Assembly: GCA_014058105.1 (NCBI GenBank) | Contig: JACGCM010000560.1 | Location: 5,394,001 to 5,458,000, forward strand | Source: Kingdonia uniflora | Lineage: Eukaryota > Streptophyta > Magnoliopsida > Ranunculales > Circaeasteraceae | DNA: 64,000 bases | Direction of reading: 5' to 3' | Shown: positions 10,486 through 20,699 of the stretch, in pieces | Numbering within the stretch: position 1 is the first letter of the stretch | Layout: every line of letters starts with the position of its first letter | Position numbers and translations under genes: made by a program | The notes under the pieces: generated by a model | Told to the model about the DNA's origin: nothing | The model's input: the letters and a program-made list of their open reading frames with translations, nothing else | Database searches by the model: none

Positions 10486-10894
10486 GTCTTCTATGACAGA
10501 CCACCCTTCGCAATAGGTCTCCCTTACTACGGTCACCTTCTAACTGGAACAATCAAGGACATCATTACAAGGTACCAAACCATGATTGGTCGCCATGTAA
10601 GAAGAAGGTTCTGGTGGGATTGTCATGGTCTTCCGATTAAGTTTGAGATCGATAAGAAGTTGGGGATTAAGATGAGGGAATAAGTGATTCAAATGGGTAT
10701 TGATAATTATAATGAGGAGTGTAGGAGTATTGTTACGAGGTATGTTGCATAATGGGAGTCGACGGTTACGAGGATGGGGCGGTGGATTGATTTTAAGAAC
10801 GATTTATAAGGCGATAAATATTAAGTTTATGGAGAGTGTTTAGTGGGTTTTCTCTCAATTGTTTGGTAAGGGTTTGGTTTACATAGGATTTAAG
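10486..10894 (+). pseudogene. IleRS pseudogene, catalytic-domain exon
   Basis: The reading resumes [20 protein letters not shown], with the class I synthetase HIGH motif as HYGH-type YYGH. It continues with [25 protein letters not shown] and [12 protein letters not shown], then YNEECRSIVTRYV, GRWIDFKND and WVFSQLFGKGLVYIGFK. Stops occur at 10681, 10750, near 10807 and at the W of the WWVFSQLF motif. The exon ends at AAG before GTATAT. The product would be the Rossmann catalytic core but is dead. Confidence 0.92.
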
Positions 10895-11195
10895 GTATAT
10901 TTATTGTTTATATCAAAATCGGACTGAAATATGTGATATACACCAATGTATCTAAATGACATGGTATATTAAGTTAATTTGTTGAGCCAGTCGATATTTA
11001 GGACGATATTCTGATAAACTTGAGAAAATATTAAATTATTGGCTGTCCGATGTATATATACATTAAGTTTGATATTTTAGATCTTGCTTTGTATTTTATG
11101 AGCGTCTATATCAAAATGTTATTAGTGTTTCCGAGAAACTTTACGGGCATTGCATTATTTAATTAATGATATGAACTTTGGATATTATTTTGCTG

Positions 11196-11261
11196 GTTAT
11201 GCCATACCGTACAGGATCTAAAACCTCACTATCAAATTTTGAAGCCAACTCTAACTATAAG
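11196..11261 (+). pseudogene. IleRS pseudogene, short exon
   Basis: It reads VMPYRTGSKTPLSNFEANSN, the segment that follows the previous exon in plant IleRS. The acceptor is TG instead of AG, so splicing would fail. The donor GT is intact at 11262. The following intron received element A1. Confidence 0.88.
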
Positions 11262-11463
11262 GTCATTGATCATCTATAGTTTCTAAACTTTTCGGCTCAA
11301 AGATAGCCTATTAATATGGTGCTTTATTTGTCTATCTCTAGAGAGAATAATCTGTCGTAGATTGTCATCGAGGTAAAAAAATAAATTAACAAATCCATGA
11401 GGCAATTATACACATTTCGATGACAACAGATGGCATTAAGATCGAGAATTGTGTCTTGATATC

Positions 11464-12043
11464 TGTAATGGCCAAATTCTGTAAGCTCGATATGATTAGG
11501 AATTAGCTATCACACCAATAAACCTATAACAATACTCTACTAGAAGTAGTAAGAAATGGAAACATGTATTTTTTGCGTGGAAAACCTCAGAACAGGTAAA
11601 AAACCACGATCTCGTATGGAAGATTTTTGTAAAAGTATCTTTATTGCTTAGAGTGGATTTCTTTATTACAAGTGATCTCTAAAAAATAGAAATGCTTTTG
11701 ATCTCGTAAATAAGAAGTTTGAGTAATTTTTCTGGTTCCTGTCTCTTCTGAAACTTTTTTTTATATAGGCTTTTCCCACAGCTCTTCATCGTACTGGAGC
11801 ACGTTTTCCAAATTATGTGGTTAGTGGCGGCTGATTGAATAACTGACAAGTTTGTGGGAGACAGATATCTTTGACTGGATAGCGTTTTCTGGGTTTAGCT
11901 TGATCTGCGTTCTTGAGTAGTTCGTGAGGCTGGTTGAAATGTTGACTGGAGTGTTAAGTATTAAAATTGCGTGAGCCTGAGATAGAGGCAAATTGAGCCT
12001 TGTGAGCTTGATTTTGAGTGAGATCGAGGGATAAGTCCCTACA
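11464..12043 (-). repeat. A1 3' LTR
   Basis: 580 bp, TGTAATGGCC...GTCCCTACA in plus orientation. It is adjacent to the polypurine tract, so it is the 3' LTR of the minus-strand element. It matches 24037-24617 throughout with scattered substitutions. Confidence 0.92.
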
Positions 12044-12056
12044 ATCGCCCCCTCGC
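12044..12056 (-). other. A1 polypurine tract
   Basis: On the minus strand GCGAGGGGGCGAT directly precedes TGTAGGGAC of the LTR. The same sequence type is next to the left LTRs of A3 and B. Confidence 0.8.
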
Positions 12057-12276
12057 AACTGAAGTCACGAGTGGTTTTGGTTGAGAAAGAATGGTTAAGA
12101 GTTTGAAACTCGAAATGGAGTAATGATAACGTTTGACTGGGTGGAAGTTACGGGATATTGGGAAGTGATGGGTATTAAATGATGATGCGGATGTATGTGA
12201 CGGTTGTGTTTGAATAGCCGCGTCCGTAATAAATGATGACGCTTGGGAAAACATATTTGCACAATAAATTTATGGT

Positions 12277-12286
12277 TATATAAATA
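12277..12286 (+). promoter_or_regulatory. TATA-like box before antisense ORF1 (A1)
   Basis: TATATAAATA lies 53 bp before the ATG at 12339. A3 has TATATATAAA at the same place (30923-30932). It is the natural candidate promoter for the plus-strand module; function is inferred. Confidence 0.45.
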
Positions 12287-12338
12287 GTACATGTAGCAAA
12301 TCTTTAAAATAATTCCTGCATGCGTAACTTTTTTTGAG

Positions 12339-12641
12339 ATGGTGAAAACTCGGAGGATGGTTCTTAAAGAGAGGATTGCGTCTAAAATGCAGAGGTTGAA
12401 GTTGAAATACTTTGGTGACCATTCCTTGGAAATGGCGATACCTGCTCCTATCCCTCCGACGTACCAAGGCTTGTCGGAAGAGGAAGTGGTTGAAGCTGAG
12501 GAAGATTTCTACTATAAGTGGAGATTTCATGTCTTCGTCCTGTCAGGCGAGGAACGGTGGGCCTGTCTCCATACTCTTACGGAAGACAGGGTTAGGGCTT
12601 CATTTATAGGGATAGGTGTATCTGCGGGGCAGATATACTGA
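12339..12641 (+). CDS. Antisense module ORF1, A1 (small protein of unknown function)
   Basis: This is an intact 100-codon frame opposite in direction to gag-pol, starting MVKTRRMVLKERIASKMQRL. Conserved positions shared with A3 (30987), C (24893) and, more weakly, B (38253): a basic start, K-M-x-x-L, YFG, a P-x-P-x-x-P-TY segment, EE...A-x-DDFY, then an aromatic-rich segment and a C-L-x-x-L-x-E motif. No signal peptide, membrane segment or known domain is seen. The N-terminus is basic and the middle acidic. A TATA-like box lies 53 bp upstream. It survives open in both A copies although the rest of the element is decayed. Function unknown. Confidence 0.6.
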   Translation: MVKTRRMVLKERIASKMQRLKLKYFGDHSLEMAIPAPIPPTYQGLSEEEVVEAEEDFYYKWRFHVFVLSGEERWACLHTLTEDRVRASFIGIGVSAGQIY

Positions 12642-13538
12642 TTTCCTGTGCCGCCATGGATTCTAAGGTTGGGCCCTCTTCATCTCTACCAACTCTTCGG
12701 TGGTGGTGGTTATAGAAGAAGCGGTAATAGTAGTGGAGGTGGAAGATGAGAAGTGGGAGTCTGCTGACGCATCTCCATTGTGTTATTGCGCTAAGAAGAC
12801 CTTCATCTAGTTTTGTGGTGGCCAACACTGAGTCCACTGCTTGCATAGTTTCCATTTGAAGTTCGACTGGACTTCGACCAAACTCGTGTGAGGGAAACCT
12901 TTTGTTGTGTCCAATATCTTTTTTGTATCAGGGTGAAAAATTACTAAATTAAGAAGAACTGAAAGACATGATTCCTCTGCTTGCCTGAATGACCTGTGAC
13001 TTTAAACAAATAGGAAAAATTTGTTATCTGTAAAGTACCTAGAGTTTGGTGCTGGATGGATAACATTCTGTTGTATTCCTGAGGTCGATGTGGTGGAATG
13101 CTTATTATGTGTAAATCGCATGTAATATTTTTCGACATGAATAAAAGTTGATATTCAATAAACTGTATATAGACAAATGTTTAGAATCGTACTGGATTGT
13201 GTTGGGATATTGTGTGAATAACTGCTTATAAGTGATGTTGCAACGTTCTAATGCTGCTCGAACTAAAATGAATATGTGCTGACAATTGTCGTGTTGATGT
13301 ATAAATGATTTATGTTTAACAGGTGAGGGAGAAAAATTGTAGGAAATATGTAATCATAAAAACTTGAGCTATTACAGGTCGATAAGGATTCTAGTCGTGG
13401 GAGCGCAATATCGAGTATAGTGACTAATATGTATACTGGTGAGGGGATAAGTTCAAATAATTTATTCCAAGATTTTGGGCTTTCTGTTACGAGATACAAG
13501 GTAAAAATCACGTATTTGAGGGGAAAGTATGAGAAACG

Positions 13539-13546
13539 TATAAATA
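13539..13546 (+). promoter_or_regulatory. TATA-like box before antisense ORF2 (A1)
   Basis: TATAAATA in GAAACGTATAAATATGGG; A3 has the same word at 32183-32190. It lies ~60-100 bp before the second small ORF relic. Confidence 0.35.
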
Positions 13547-13605
13547 TGGGGAGGATGAAAGAAAAACAGAGGAGAGATTAGGATAATACGACTCGATCTC
13601 AGGAG

Positions 13606-13838
13606 ATTCATCTTGCCGTGAAAGAATGATTGGCTATAAAGATTGCTGAAGTACGTGAGAGGATCTTTAGTTCGTTTGGTTACGATGCTGAGCTATTGGG
13701 GAGGAAATGCTAGCTCGAGAGAAGTTGGTTTGTTTGATTGCTGAAGTGGAGATCGAATTCGACGATCTGAGGACCAACAAATTATGTGATTGGATGATGT
13801 TTGCTTATGTTACTAAGGATGTGATGGATGTTGTGTAA
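13606..13838 (+). pseudogene. Antisense module ORF2 relic, A1
   Basis: A degraded small frame reads VRERIFSSFGYDAELLG, then a stop and shift, then LIAEVEIEFDDLRTNKLCDW to a TAA at 13836. The beginning VRERIF resembles ELRERYF in the second small ORF of C (26190-26517). Compared with A3 (32250-32573), A1 lacks roughly 90 bp in the middle. No known domain. Confidence 0.45.
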
Positions 13839-14108
13839 AGTGTTTCTTATGAATAATATAATTGTTTTTAATGTACCAGAAATAATATAAGTCAATCGGA
13901 TCCTCTAATAGGGGCGAATATGTTTTGAGACTGTTTTAGCAAATATTTTGTATAATTTTAAAATTTTACACGATTTAGAAAATGATGTCAATCACTATAA
14001 GTTTGATAAACAAGAACAGAGAAACAAAAATATAAAAATGCAAAAGCTTCTAGTTTTTTTTGTATGCAAAAGGAAATCAAACTCTGACATCGTACAGAGT
14101 GAGTCATC

Positions 14109-14540
14109 ATGAGTATGGGAAGGTCAGGAAAAAATATGGATATAGGGAGAAAAAATATATTTAAAAATGAGGGGAGTTGTAATGATGGAAATGTGGTTTT
14201 ATTGAAATGGTACAAGGCGTCTGACATGGAGAGTAGAAAGGACGCTTCAGTTCTGGAATCGAGGACGGTTTGTGCGAGGAGCAATAAATGCCATCCGCTT
14301 GAGAGGGAGAAGATAAATAGTACTTTTTCGTCTCCAATCAAACATTTTACAACTTCAAAAAATTTGGAGAGCACTCAGAGAGAGAGACAAAAGATCAGGG
14401 GATTTGATAAAGAGTTATCCGAAGGTAATAAACGGTTGAAGAGGGCAAAAGATTATGGATCTCGTAGGTGGCTATACGACAGCGTTGTGAGGGGAAAGCT
14501 TGATTCAACTGTCGACTCTCATTCGTATACTGAAGGTTAG
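14109..14540 (+). CDS. Antisense module, basic N-terminal ORF (A1)
   Basis: An open frame of 143 codons begins MSMGRSGKNMDIGRKN and is rich in Lys/Arg. It includes ERQKIRGFDKELSEGNKRLK and ends before a TAG at 14538. The equivalent in A3 (about 32844-33272) has frameshifts. It precedes the PF04195-like ORF and may be an upstream exon of it or a separate protein. No domain recognised. The amino-acid composition fits a nucleic-acid-binding or nuclear protein, but that is only inference. Confidence 0.45.
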   Translation: MSMGRSGKNMDIGRKNIFKNEGSCNDGNVVLLKWYKASDMESRKDASVLESRTVCARSNKCHPLEREKINSTFSSPIKHFTTSKNLESTQRERQKIRGFDKELSEGNKRLKRAKDYGSRRWLYDSVVRGKLDSTVDSHSYTEG

Positions 14541-14626
14541 TAGAGAAATATGCAATATATGTTGACGTATATATAGATGTTAAAGATATATGTTATACGT
14601 AAACGATTGATCAGAGATATATGTTG

Positions 14627-14653
14627 TATATATATATATATATATATATATAC
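14627..14653. repeat. (TA)n microsatellite
   Basis: About 13 TA units. A shorter version is at the same place in A3 (near 33307-33320). Confidence 0.9.
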
Positions 14654-14751
14654 ATAGATGGAAGAATGATAAATACCTTAACCTGTATGTTGGTCGAGCG
14701 TGAGAGGCATTTGTGAAGGTCGAAAATGTGCCTAAAGGAATTGTTTTTAAG

Positions 14752-15504
14752 ATGGGTTGTTCGTCTATTAACGAGGTATCGACCTCTGGTCGGACGAATG
14801 AGTCTGATAATGAAGGAGAAGTAGAATTGGAACAATTCTCGGGTTTCCTGGGTTAATTGGTATCTTATCCTCCTAGTTCTGATGCCTTTAGAGAGTTTTG
14901 TAAAGCTAAGGCGGCTGTAGGAGAGAAATGGGGCAAATATGTAGAGTTTGCTGGTAGGCAGTTTAGGGGTTGTACAGTAGTAAAGAGGGAAGAGTATTTT
15001 TACCTGTTGGCTGATTTGGAAGTAGAAAAATAAGATAGGGGTATAGATGAATCGATCTCGTTAGAATATTTCGATAGGGATGTCCAAAGTGACCTCTCGA
15101 AGGGTTTTTTGTGTTACCTATTTCAATTAGAGTATGGGTTGAGCCTTCCCCTCACCAATTTGGCAAAGGGGATTATGAATGCAATTGGAACATATCCTAT
15201 TCAATTGAACGGGAACATGTGGGAGGTAATAACCGTGTGTGACCATCTGAATGAAAAATGGGAAAGGGAGGAAAAAGTAAGGAGGATAACCTCTGAGGAC
15301 GTTTTGCAGTTTTATGGGGTGGAGAATTTTAAGGCCAGTGGGGTGCCATATTTTTGTGCGAGTGTAACTCGGTGTTGTTTTCTCGATCTGAATTCAGCAG
15401 GTCGAACCTGGAATGACAACATCATATGGGTGAAGGGTAATTGCCTTCAAAGAGATGATGAAGAACCTTTAGACCTTCGGTTTAGAACTGTAAAGAAAAA
15501 TTAG
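14752..15504 (+). pseudogene. Antisense module, PF04195-like ('putative gypsy type transposon') domain, A1
   Basis: The ATG at 14752 corresponds to the ATG at 33398 in A3. Stops interrupt it (after GFLG near 14855; after LEVEK near 15030). From 15109 an open 131-codon tract reads LEYGLSLPLTNLAKGIMNAI, then IQLNGNMWEVITVCDHLNEK, and ends with WVKGNCLQRDDEEPLDLRF. The pattern G-L-x-x-P-L...N-x-x-G...Q-L-x-x-N-x-W is the signature of the PF04195 family found in plant gypsy-associated proteins. Equivalent segments are in A3, B (AYRSQIRLGLGLPLRRL) and C (AYGLRIPLTYFQKG). The intron donor after it is mutated here but intact in A3 and B. Confidence 0.72.
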
Positions 15505-15589
15505 TATAAACATGCATAGATAGAATTATTGTTACGTTTCTCTGACAACTGTAGTTGATAGTAAAAAATGTTGTTATTGCCGGTGTGAA

Positions 15590-18076
15590 GTCTACAGTAG
15601 AAAGGAAGGAATCTCTGTTAGACAAAGTTGCAGAGGAGGAAACTGAACTCGAACTGGTGTTGAAGGGACTCGGCCTGAGTAGAAAGAAGAAGGTTGATAG
15701 TAGGTCGAATAAGGTTCGAAAGGCTCAGTCTACCAGGTCGATGGCGGGTGTTGATGAAGGAAAAAGGCAAGTAACTGGTGAGGAGGCTCGAACTAATCTT
15801 TCCAAGACTCCTGGAACTGGAAGTTTAGCTCAGCCAAATCCTGTCACGTCGAGTAAATTAGCTCAAAAATATCTGAAGAAACGGATGTTAAAGGCTCCGC
15901 CGGCCTACGTACCACTAGAAGTGGTGAGGTAGTGAAAGATAAAAGGAGGAGGGTTGAGCCCCGAGGGAGTCAGGAGAGAAGGTCGCTGAGGGGCGATCTG
16001 CTTCGGTGGACGACCTCAAATAGTTCGAGGAAAGGGCCAGGTTAGCGGTTCTCCAAGGAAAGGAAGACACGAGCAAGATGGTAAGTTTATATTATCAGAA
16101 AGAAATGCTTAATATACTTCGAGCTAATCACTGAAATTAATTTAATTTTTACAGGTTGCTCGTCTTGTCAAGGGGATTTGGCTCGGTATATGGGAAGAGA
16201 AAAGTGAGCTGAAGAAAGTCAATGCCGAGCTGGAAAAATAATTAGCTTGATCCAAGACTGACGCTTTGAAGGAAGTCAAGCAGCTAAAGGCTTCTCATAC
16301 CGTGGCGATTGGTCAGCTGCAGGTGGAGACCAAGGCTAATCTTGATGAGATGGTTAAGGAGCGTGACAAACTAGGGCATCATTTGATGCTGAAAGGTTAT
16401 TCTGAGGAGGAGGTGGATGCCATTAAGGCAGACACCTATGTTGTGGAAGAAGATGAGGAGGAAGCTGAAGCGATGGGGATTGTAGACGGTCTGGATGGTG
16501 TTTCCCGCCAGACGATGCTCGATAATCACGGGGATGATGTCGAGCTCTCAGAAGGTGGTAGTGAGAAGGTAGGGAAGCAGATGTTTAAAAATCCAATGCT
16601 ATTAATATAGAGTTGTATATTGAAAGAAAACTTTTAGTTTAAAAGTATTGGAAGCAGATGTTTAGAAATTACATAGTCTCTTTAGAAATATAGTATGCAT
16701 ATATTCAAAGGCTTTCCTGAATCGAACTGAACCTAAACTTGTTATATTTCCCAGGTCGAATTAGATTCATCTCGCTCACGTGAGGACGACGTACTCATGT
16801 GTAATCGGGAATTTGCAGGGCAATTCGATATGATGAAGGAGGCGAACAAGAATAGAGAAGATCAATACGTAAAGGAACATTTTAGACTTGGAGAGTTGAC
16901 CCAGGCCGTTTCTGACCTGACTCTTCAGGTCGAAGAGAAAGATTCTGAGATAAAGAAGGGATAAAAAGAGCTAGCTGAGGTAACAGAATGTGTCGAGAAG
17001 CTTCAACGTCAAGTTGACGCGTTAGCTGTGGAGGGTAAGTAGGCCGACACGGCTTAATACCGTATTCAGGCGCTGAAACAATCGGAGGAACGATTTTGAT
17101 CTGATCTCTAAAACTGTAGGAACGAGCTAGAGCGAATGAGATGGAAATTCGTCGAAAAGGACGACGAGCTAAGGGTAGCTCAAGAAAATCAATCAACTTT
17201 GGAAGTCGCAGCTGAACATTTGCAAACAACCCTACCCGCCAAGGACATGGAATTCTGGGAAATGCAAAGAAGGTGCAATGATTTAAACGAGAGGGTTGCA
17301 CGACTTAAGGCCGAACTGGCACAGGCCATTGCTCATGTCAAGAATGCCGAGGCTAGAGAGCATTTAGGGGGAAGTAGAACTGAGGTTAAGATTAATTTAG
17401 TTCGAGGGGATGTAGTTAGTCTCTCAGGTCAAATTAGAGAGCTAGAGAGTGACGTATCTCGTATTTAGGGGAATGTTCAGAAGGGAAATACGAATTTGAG
17501 GGAATACCAACATAAGTTGGGTACTACTCTTTTCATGGAGAAAGTTCTGGAAGGGGAGACCAAAGCGAAGGAATCGCTTGTGGTGAGGAAAGAAGAATTA
17601 TTTAAAAATATGCCAGCTAGGGAAGAGTTGAACGCAGAAATTAGGAGACTTCATGCTCGGGTAGTAGACTTAGAAGCCATGAACCTTGCTGAATCAGTAA
17701 AGTATATTGCAAAGTTGGAAGAAAATGTAATCTACCATGCTAAGGTCGATACGGAAATGACTGAACTGAAGAATGACTACGCTAGACTAGAGTCACGCGT
17801 CGAGAGATTGTGAACGAGATTTGCAGTAATGGTCATACCTGATACGTCACGATTTGACCTGCTAAAGGCGATTGCTGCATATTTTGTAGAGGAAGTAAAA
17901 GACTTGAGTTAGAACGAGATACCTTGTTCAAAACTTTTTCAGTCAAGGGATAGATTTGTGGAGCTAAGATAGATCGAGGGAACTATCTGGGCGTCATGGA
18001 GACTCAACTGGGCCCTCAAACTAATGAATTGATAAATTTGGGTAGAGCTGCTGTGACCCGCGAACTAAAAGTTTAA
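15590..18076 (+). pseudogene. Antisense module, long coiled-coil exons, A1
   Basis: Continuation of the PF04195-like gene. Segment 15590-16080 ends at a GTAAGT donor; segment 16155-~16575 starts after TTTTTACAG; segment 16755-18076 starts after TTTCCCAG. A3 has the same joints at 34730/34805 and 35728. The protein is mostly heptad-like, charged coiled coil (ELKKVNAELEK, VKQLKASHTVAIGQLQVETK). It contains the conserved motif KGYSEEEVDAIKADTYV before an acidic stretch, and later AREELNAEIRRLHARVVDLE. Stops (for example near 16241, 16964, 17468, 17811) make this copy dead. A structural or nucleic-acid-associated role is possible but unproven. Confidence 0.65.
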
Positions 18077-18149
18077 CCTCTTGATGTAGGGGGAAACACT
18101 GTTGACTCTCCATCAGCAGAAAAGAAACCCTTATAATATGAATTCGACC

Positions 18150-18930
18150 TAAAAAAAATAGTATCTGCCATAGACACATTAAAAATAGATAAAAGCTAGT
18201 ATGACCATTGCCTTATCTTGTGTCTGGTGGGGTCTTTGACATAAAATAAATTTTTTACCTTCGTTTTAATTGTAGAAATGGGTTGAGTTAAACCAAGTTA
18301 AAACTTGATTTGAACTATAGAAATGTCGCAGACATATTGAAAGAGATGAAAGCTAGTATAACCTTTTCCTTATCTTATGCCTGGTTGAGTCTTTGATGTA
18401 AAACTAGTTTCTACACTTGCTATAATCACAGATATGTAAAGAGTCAGCTAAAGCAAGTGTTATCCTTGATCCAGCCGGTAGAAATGATCCAAACAAGTTG
18501 AAAACAATGAAGATGAGTATTACCTTTATCTTATCTCTTGTTTGGCTGAGTCTTTAATATGAAACTAGTTTTTATACTTGCTATAATCGTGGAGATGTAA
18601 AGAGTCAGCTAAACCAAGTGTTATCCTTGATCCAGCCGGTAGAAATGATCCAAGCAAGTTAAAAAAGATGAAGACTAGTATTATATTTGTCTTATCTCTT
18701 GTTTTGTTGAGTTTTTAATATGAAACAAGTTTTTACACTTACTACAATCGCAGAGATGTAAAGAGTCAGCTAAACCAAGTATTATCCTTGATCCATCCAG
18801 TAGAAATGATCCAAACATGTTGAAAAAGATGAAGACTAGTATTACCTTTGTCTTATCTCTTGTTTGGCTGAGTCTTTGATATGAAACAAGTTTTTACACT
18901 TGCTACAATCGTAGGCACTTTGCGATTTTG
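18150..18930. repeat. ~161-bp tandem repeat in A1, about 4.7 units
   Basis: The words CTAGTAT(T/A)ACC, GGCTGAGTCTTTGAT and TTTTTACACTTGCTA recur at ~160-161-bp spacing (for example 18411, 18572, 18733, 18893). It lies between the end of the antisense gene and the end of pol. A3 keeps only the first unit (37113-37266) before element B. Confidence 0.9.
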
Positions 18931-18939
18931 AAGAATTTC

Positions 18940-19930
18940 TCTGAGGACGAGATCTTTGATTTGGAAAGTACGGCTCCTGACTCAGTTATTATACGATCTG
19001 GCAAGCATATGATGATATGAACCTAAGTTAGCGATGACGCGTTCCCTGGTCTTATCTAGTATATTGAGGTTGCAAGCCAATTCGAACTCATTCTCTTCGT
19101 CAGTCAGCTCGTGATCACGAACTGGATAATGATATTCATAAGGAATGACAGCCTTAATGCCATAAGCAAGAAGGAATGGGGTATACCTAGTAGATTGTCG
19201 GGGAGTGGTTTGATACGCCCACAGGACGTGAGGTAGTTCGCAAACCCAATTTCCTTTTTTTCTGTGAGTGAAGCTATTTTTTGAGTCTATCTACAATAGT
19301 TTTGTTGGTGATTTCGGCTTGGCCATTGCCCTGAGGGTAGTATGGATTTGATGGTGAGTGGATAATATTATGGTGATTTAGGGAGGTTATGACCTTATCT
19401 CCCACAAATTGGGGCCCATTATCGATACAAATTTGGTAGGGGCACCCGAATCGAGTGATTATTTGATTTCAGATAAAAGAGATGATCTCTTCTTCCCTGG
19501 CTTGACATAGTAGAATTGCTTATACTTATTTTGTAAAGTAATTGGTAGCTACGAGTAGGCGACAACGATTACCTGGAGAGTTAGGGAATTCGCTGACGAG
19601 GTCAGTTCCCATCTTTTAAATGGCCAGAAAACCTTGCTTGCATGGAGTTCGAGCGTAGGGGCGCAGATCATTTTTCCATGTTTCTGGCAGGTATCGTACC
19701 AGCGGGATTACTTTTTTACTTGCTTGCGCATGCCAGGCCAGAATACTCCTTGAGTTATAGCTCGGTTCGCTAATGATCTACCTGCGGCGTGGGAGCAACA
19801 AGTTCCTTCATGTAATTCGCAGAGCAGTTCATCAGCTTTTAACTTCGAGAGGTACTTGATGTAAGGCCTTGTAACGGAAAGGTGGTAAATGATACCATTT
19901 TGAGTAATGTAACGCTTCGAGTTATTAATC
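18940..19930 (-). pseudogene. A1 integrase
   Basis: On the minus strand: YFTK near 19540, IITRFGCPYQICIDNGPQFV (second catalytic Asp in IDNG), [16 protein letters not shown] (catalytic Glu), and TNKTIVDRLKK. The C-terminal domain reads SRTFQIKDLVLREILQN near 18950. The first catalytic Asp is present in MGTDLVSEF. Stops interrupt it in several places (for example within the YFTK region and after DRLKK), and the extreme C-terminus runs into the tandem repeats. Integrase inserts the cDNA into the host chromosome; this copy cannot be made. Confidence 0.85.
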
Positions 19931-19932
19931 AG

Positions 19933-20690
19933 CTATCCGCGTTCTTTTGGATCAGCTGGGAGTGGTCCGTTGTACTTATTGTCGACACCGAGGTAGACTA
20001 ATAAAGGCTTTCGCCAATCGTCGTCTCCCCCTTTATCTCCCCTAGTGTTGATCGTGCACAAAGATATGCGATTAATGCTGGCGGTTAAAATGATTTCGAT
20101 CTGAAGATATTGAGCATCTGTACCCAAGACCCCGGCTAGATATTCCAAGGAATTGGCGTGTCTATTTTCATATCAAGGAAGATATTCGAGAGATGCTTTC
20201 GCGAACTTACTCATCCTATCTACAATGAGGGCTGCGTATTCGATCATCTTCCTATTCTTCTTGTATTGCTCGTAATAACGATGAACGATGAGTAATGAAT
20301 CTACGAAAACTGAGAGTTTGGGGATATCGAGCTCAAGTACGAGGTCGAGTCCGTGAATGAAAGCTTCATACTCAGTGACATTATTTGAGGCCTCAAAATC
20401 CAAGTAGATTGATTTTTTAATTCTATCATTAGATAGGGTAATCAAAATGATCCCGATCCCAGACCCTGCAGGTCCTGCTAATCCATCTGTGGGAATCCCC
20501 CACCCTGACGTAGTAATCCATTCAGCTCGTTCATCAAATGGTAGATTCTTTGGCATATTTTCGGTATGGTCCGGGTCGTTCTCCTCCCACTCAGGATCCT
20601 CCACTGGAAAATCTATGAGAAAATCGGTAACGGCCTGACCTTTTTCGAAATGATGGTGTTCAAACTTGATATCATGTTCTCCCAAACAGA
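19933..20690 (-). pseudogene. A1 second (archaeal-like) RNase H
   Basis: The minus frame 20685-20173 reads TDGLAGPAGSGIGIILITL, NNVTEYEAFIHGLDL and VFVDSLLIVH. This is the TDG...N-N-x-x-EYEA...DS pattern of the additional RNase H domain found in Tat/Athila-type elements after the usual gypsy RNase H. The linker to integrase (19933-20148) follows. The frame is open for 170 codons, one of the better preserved parts of A1. Confidence 0.87.
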
Positions 20691-20699
20691 CTGACCATT

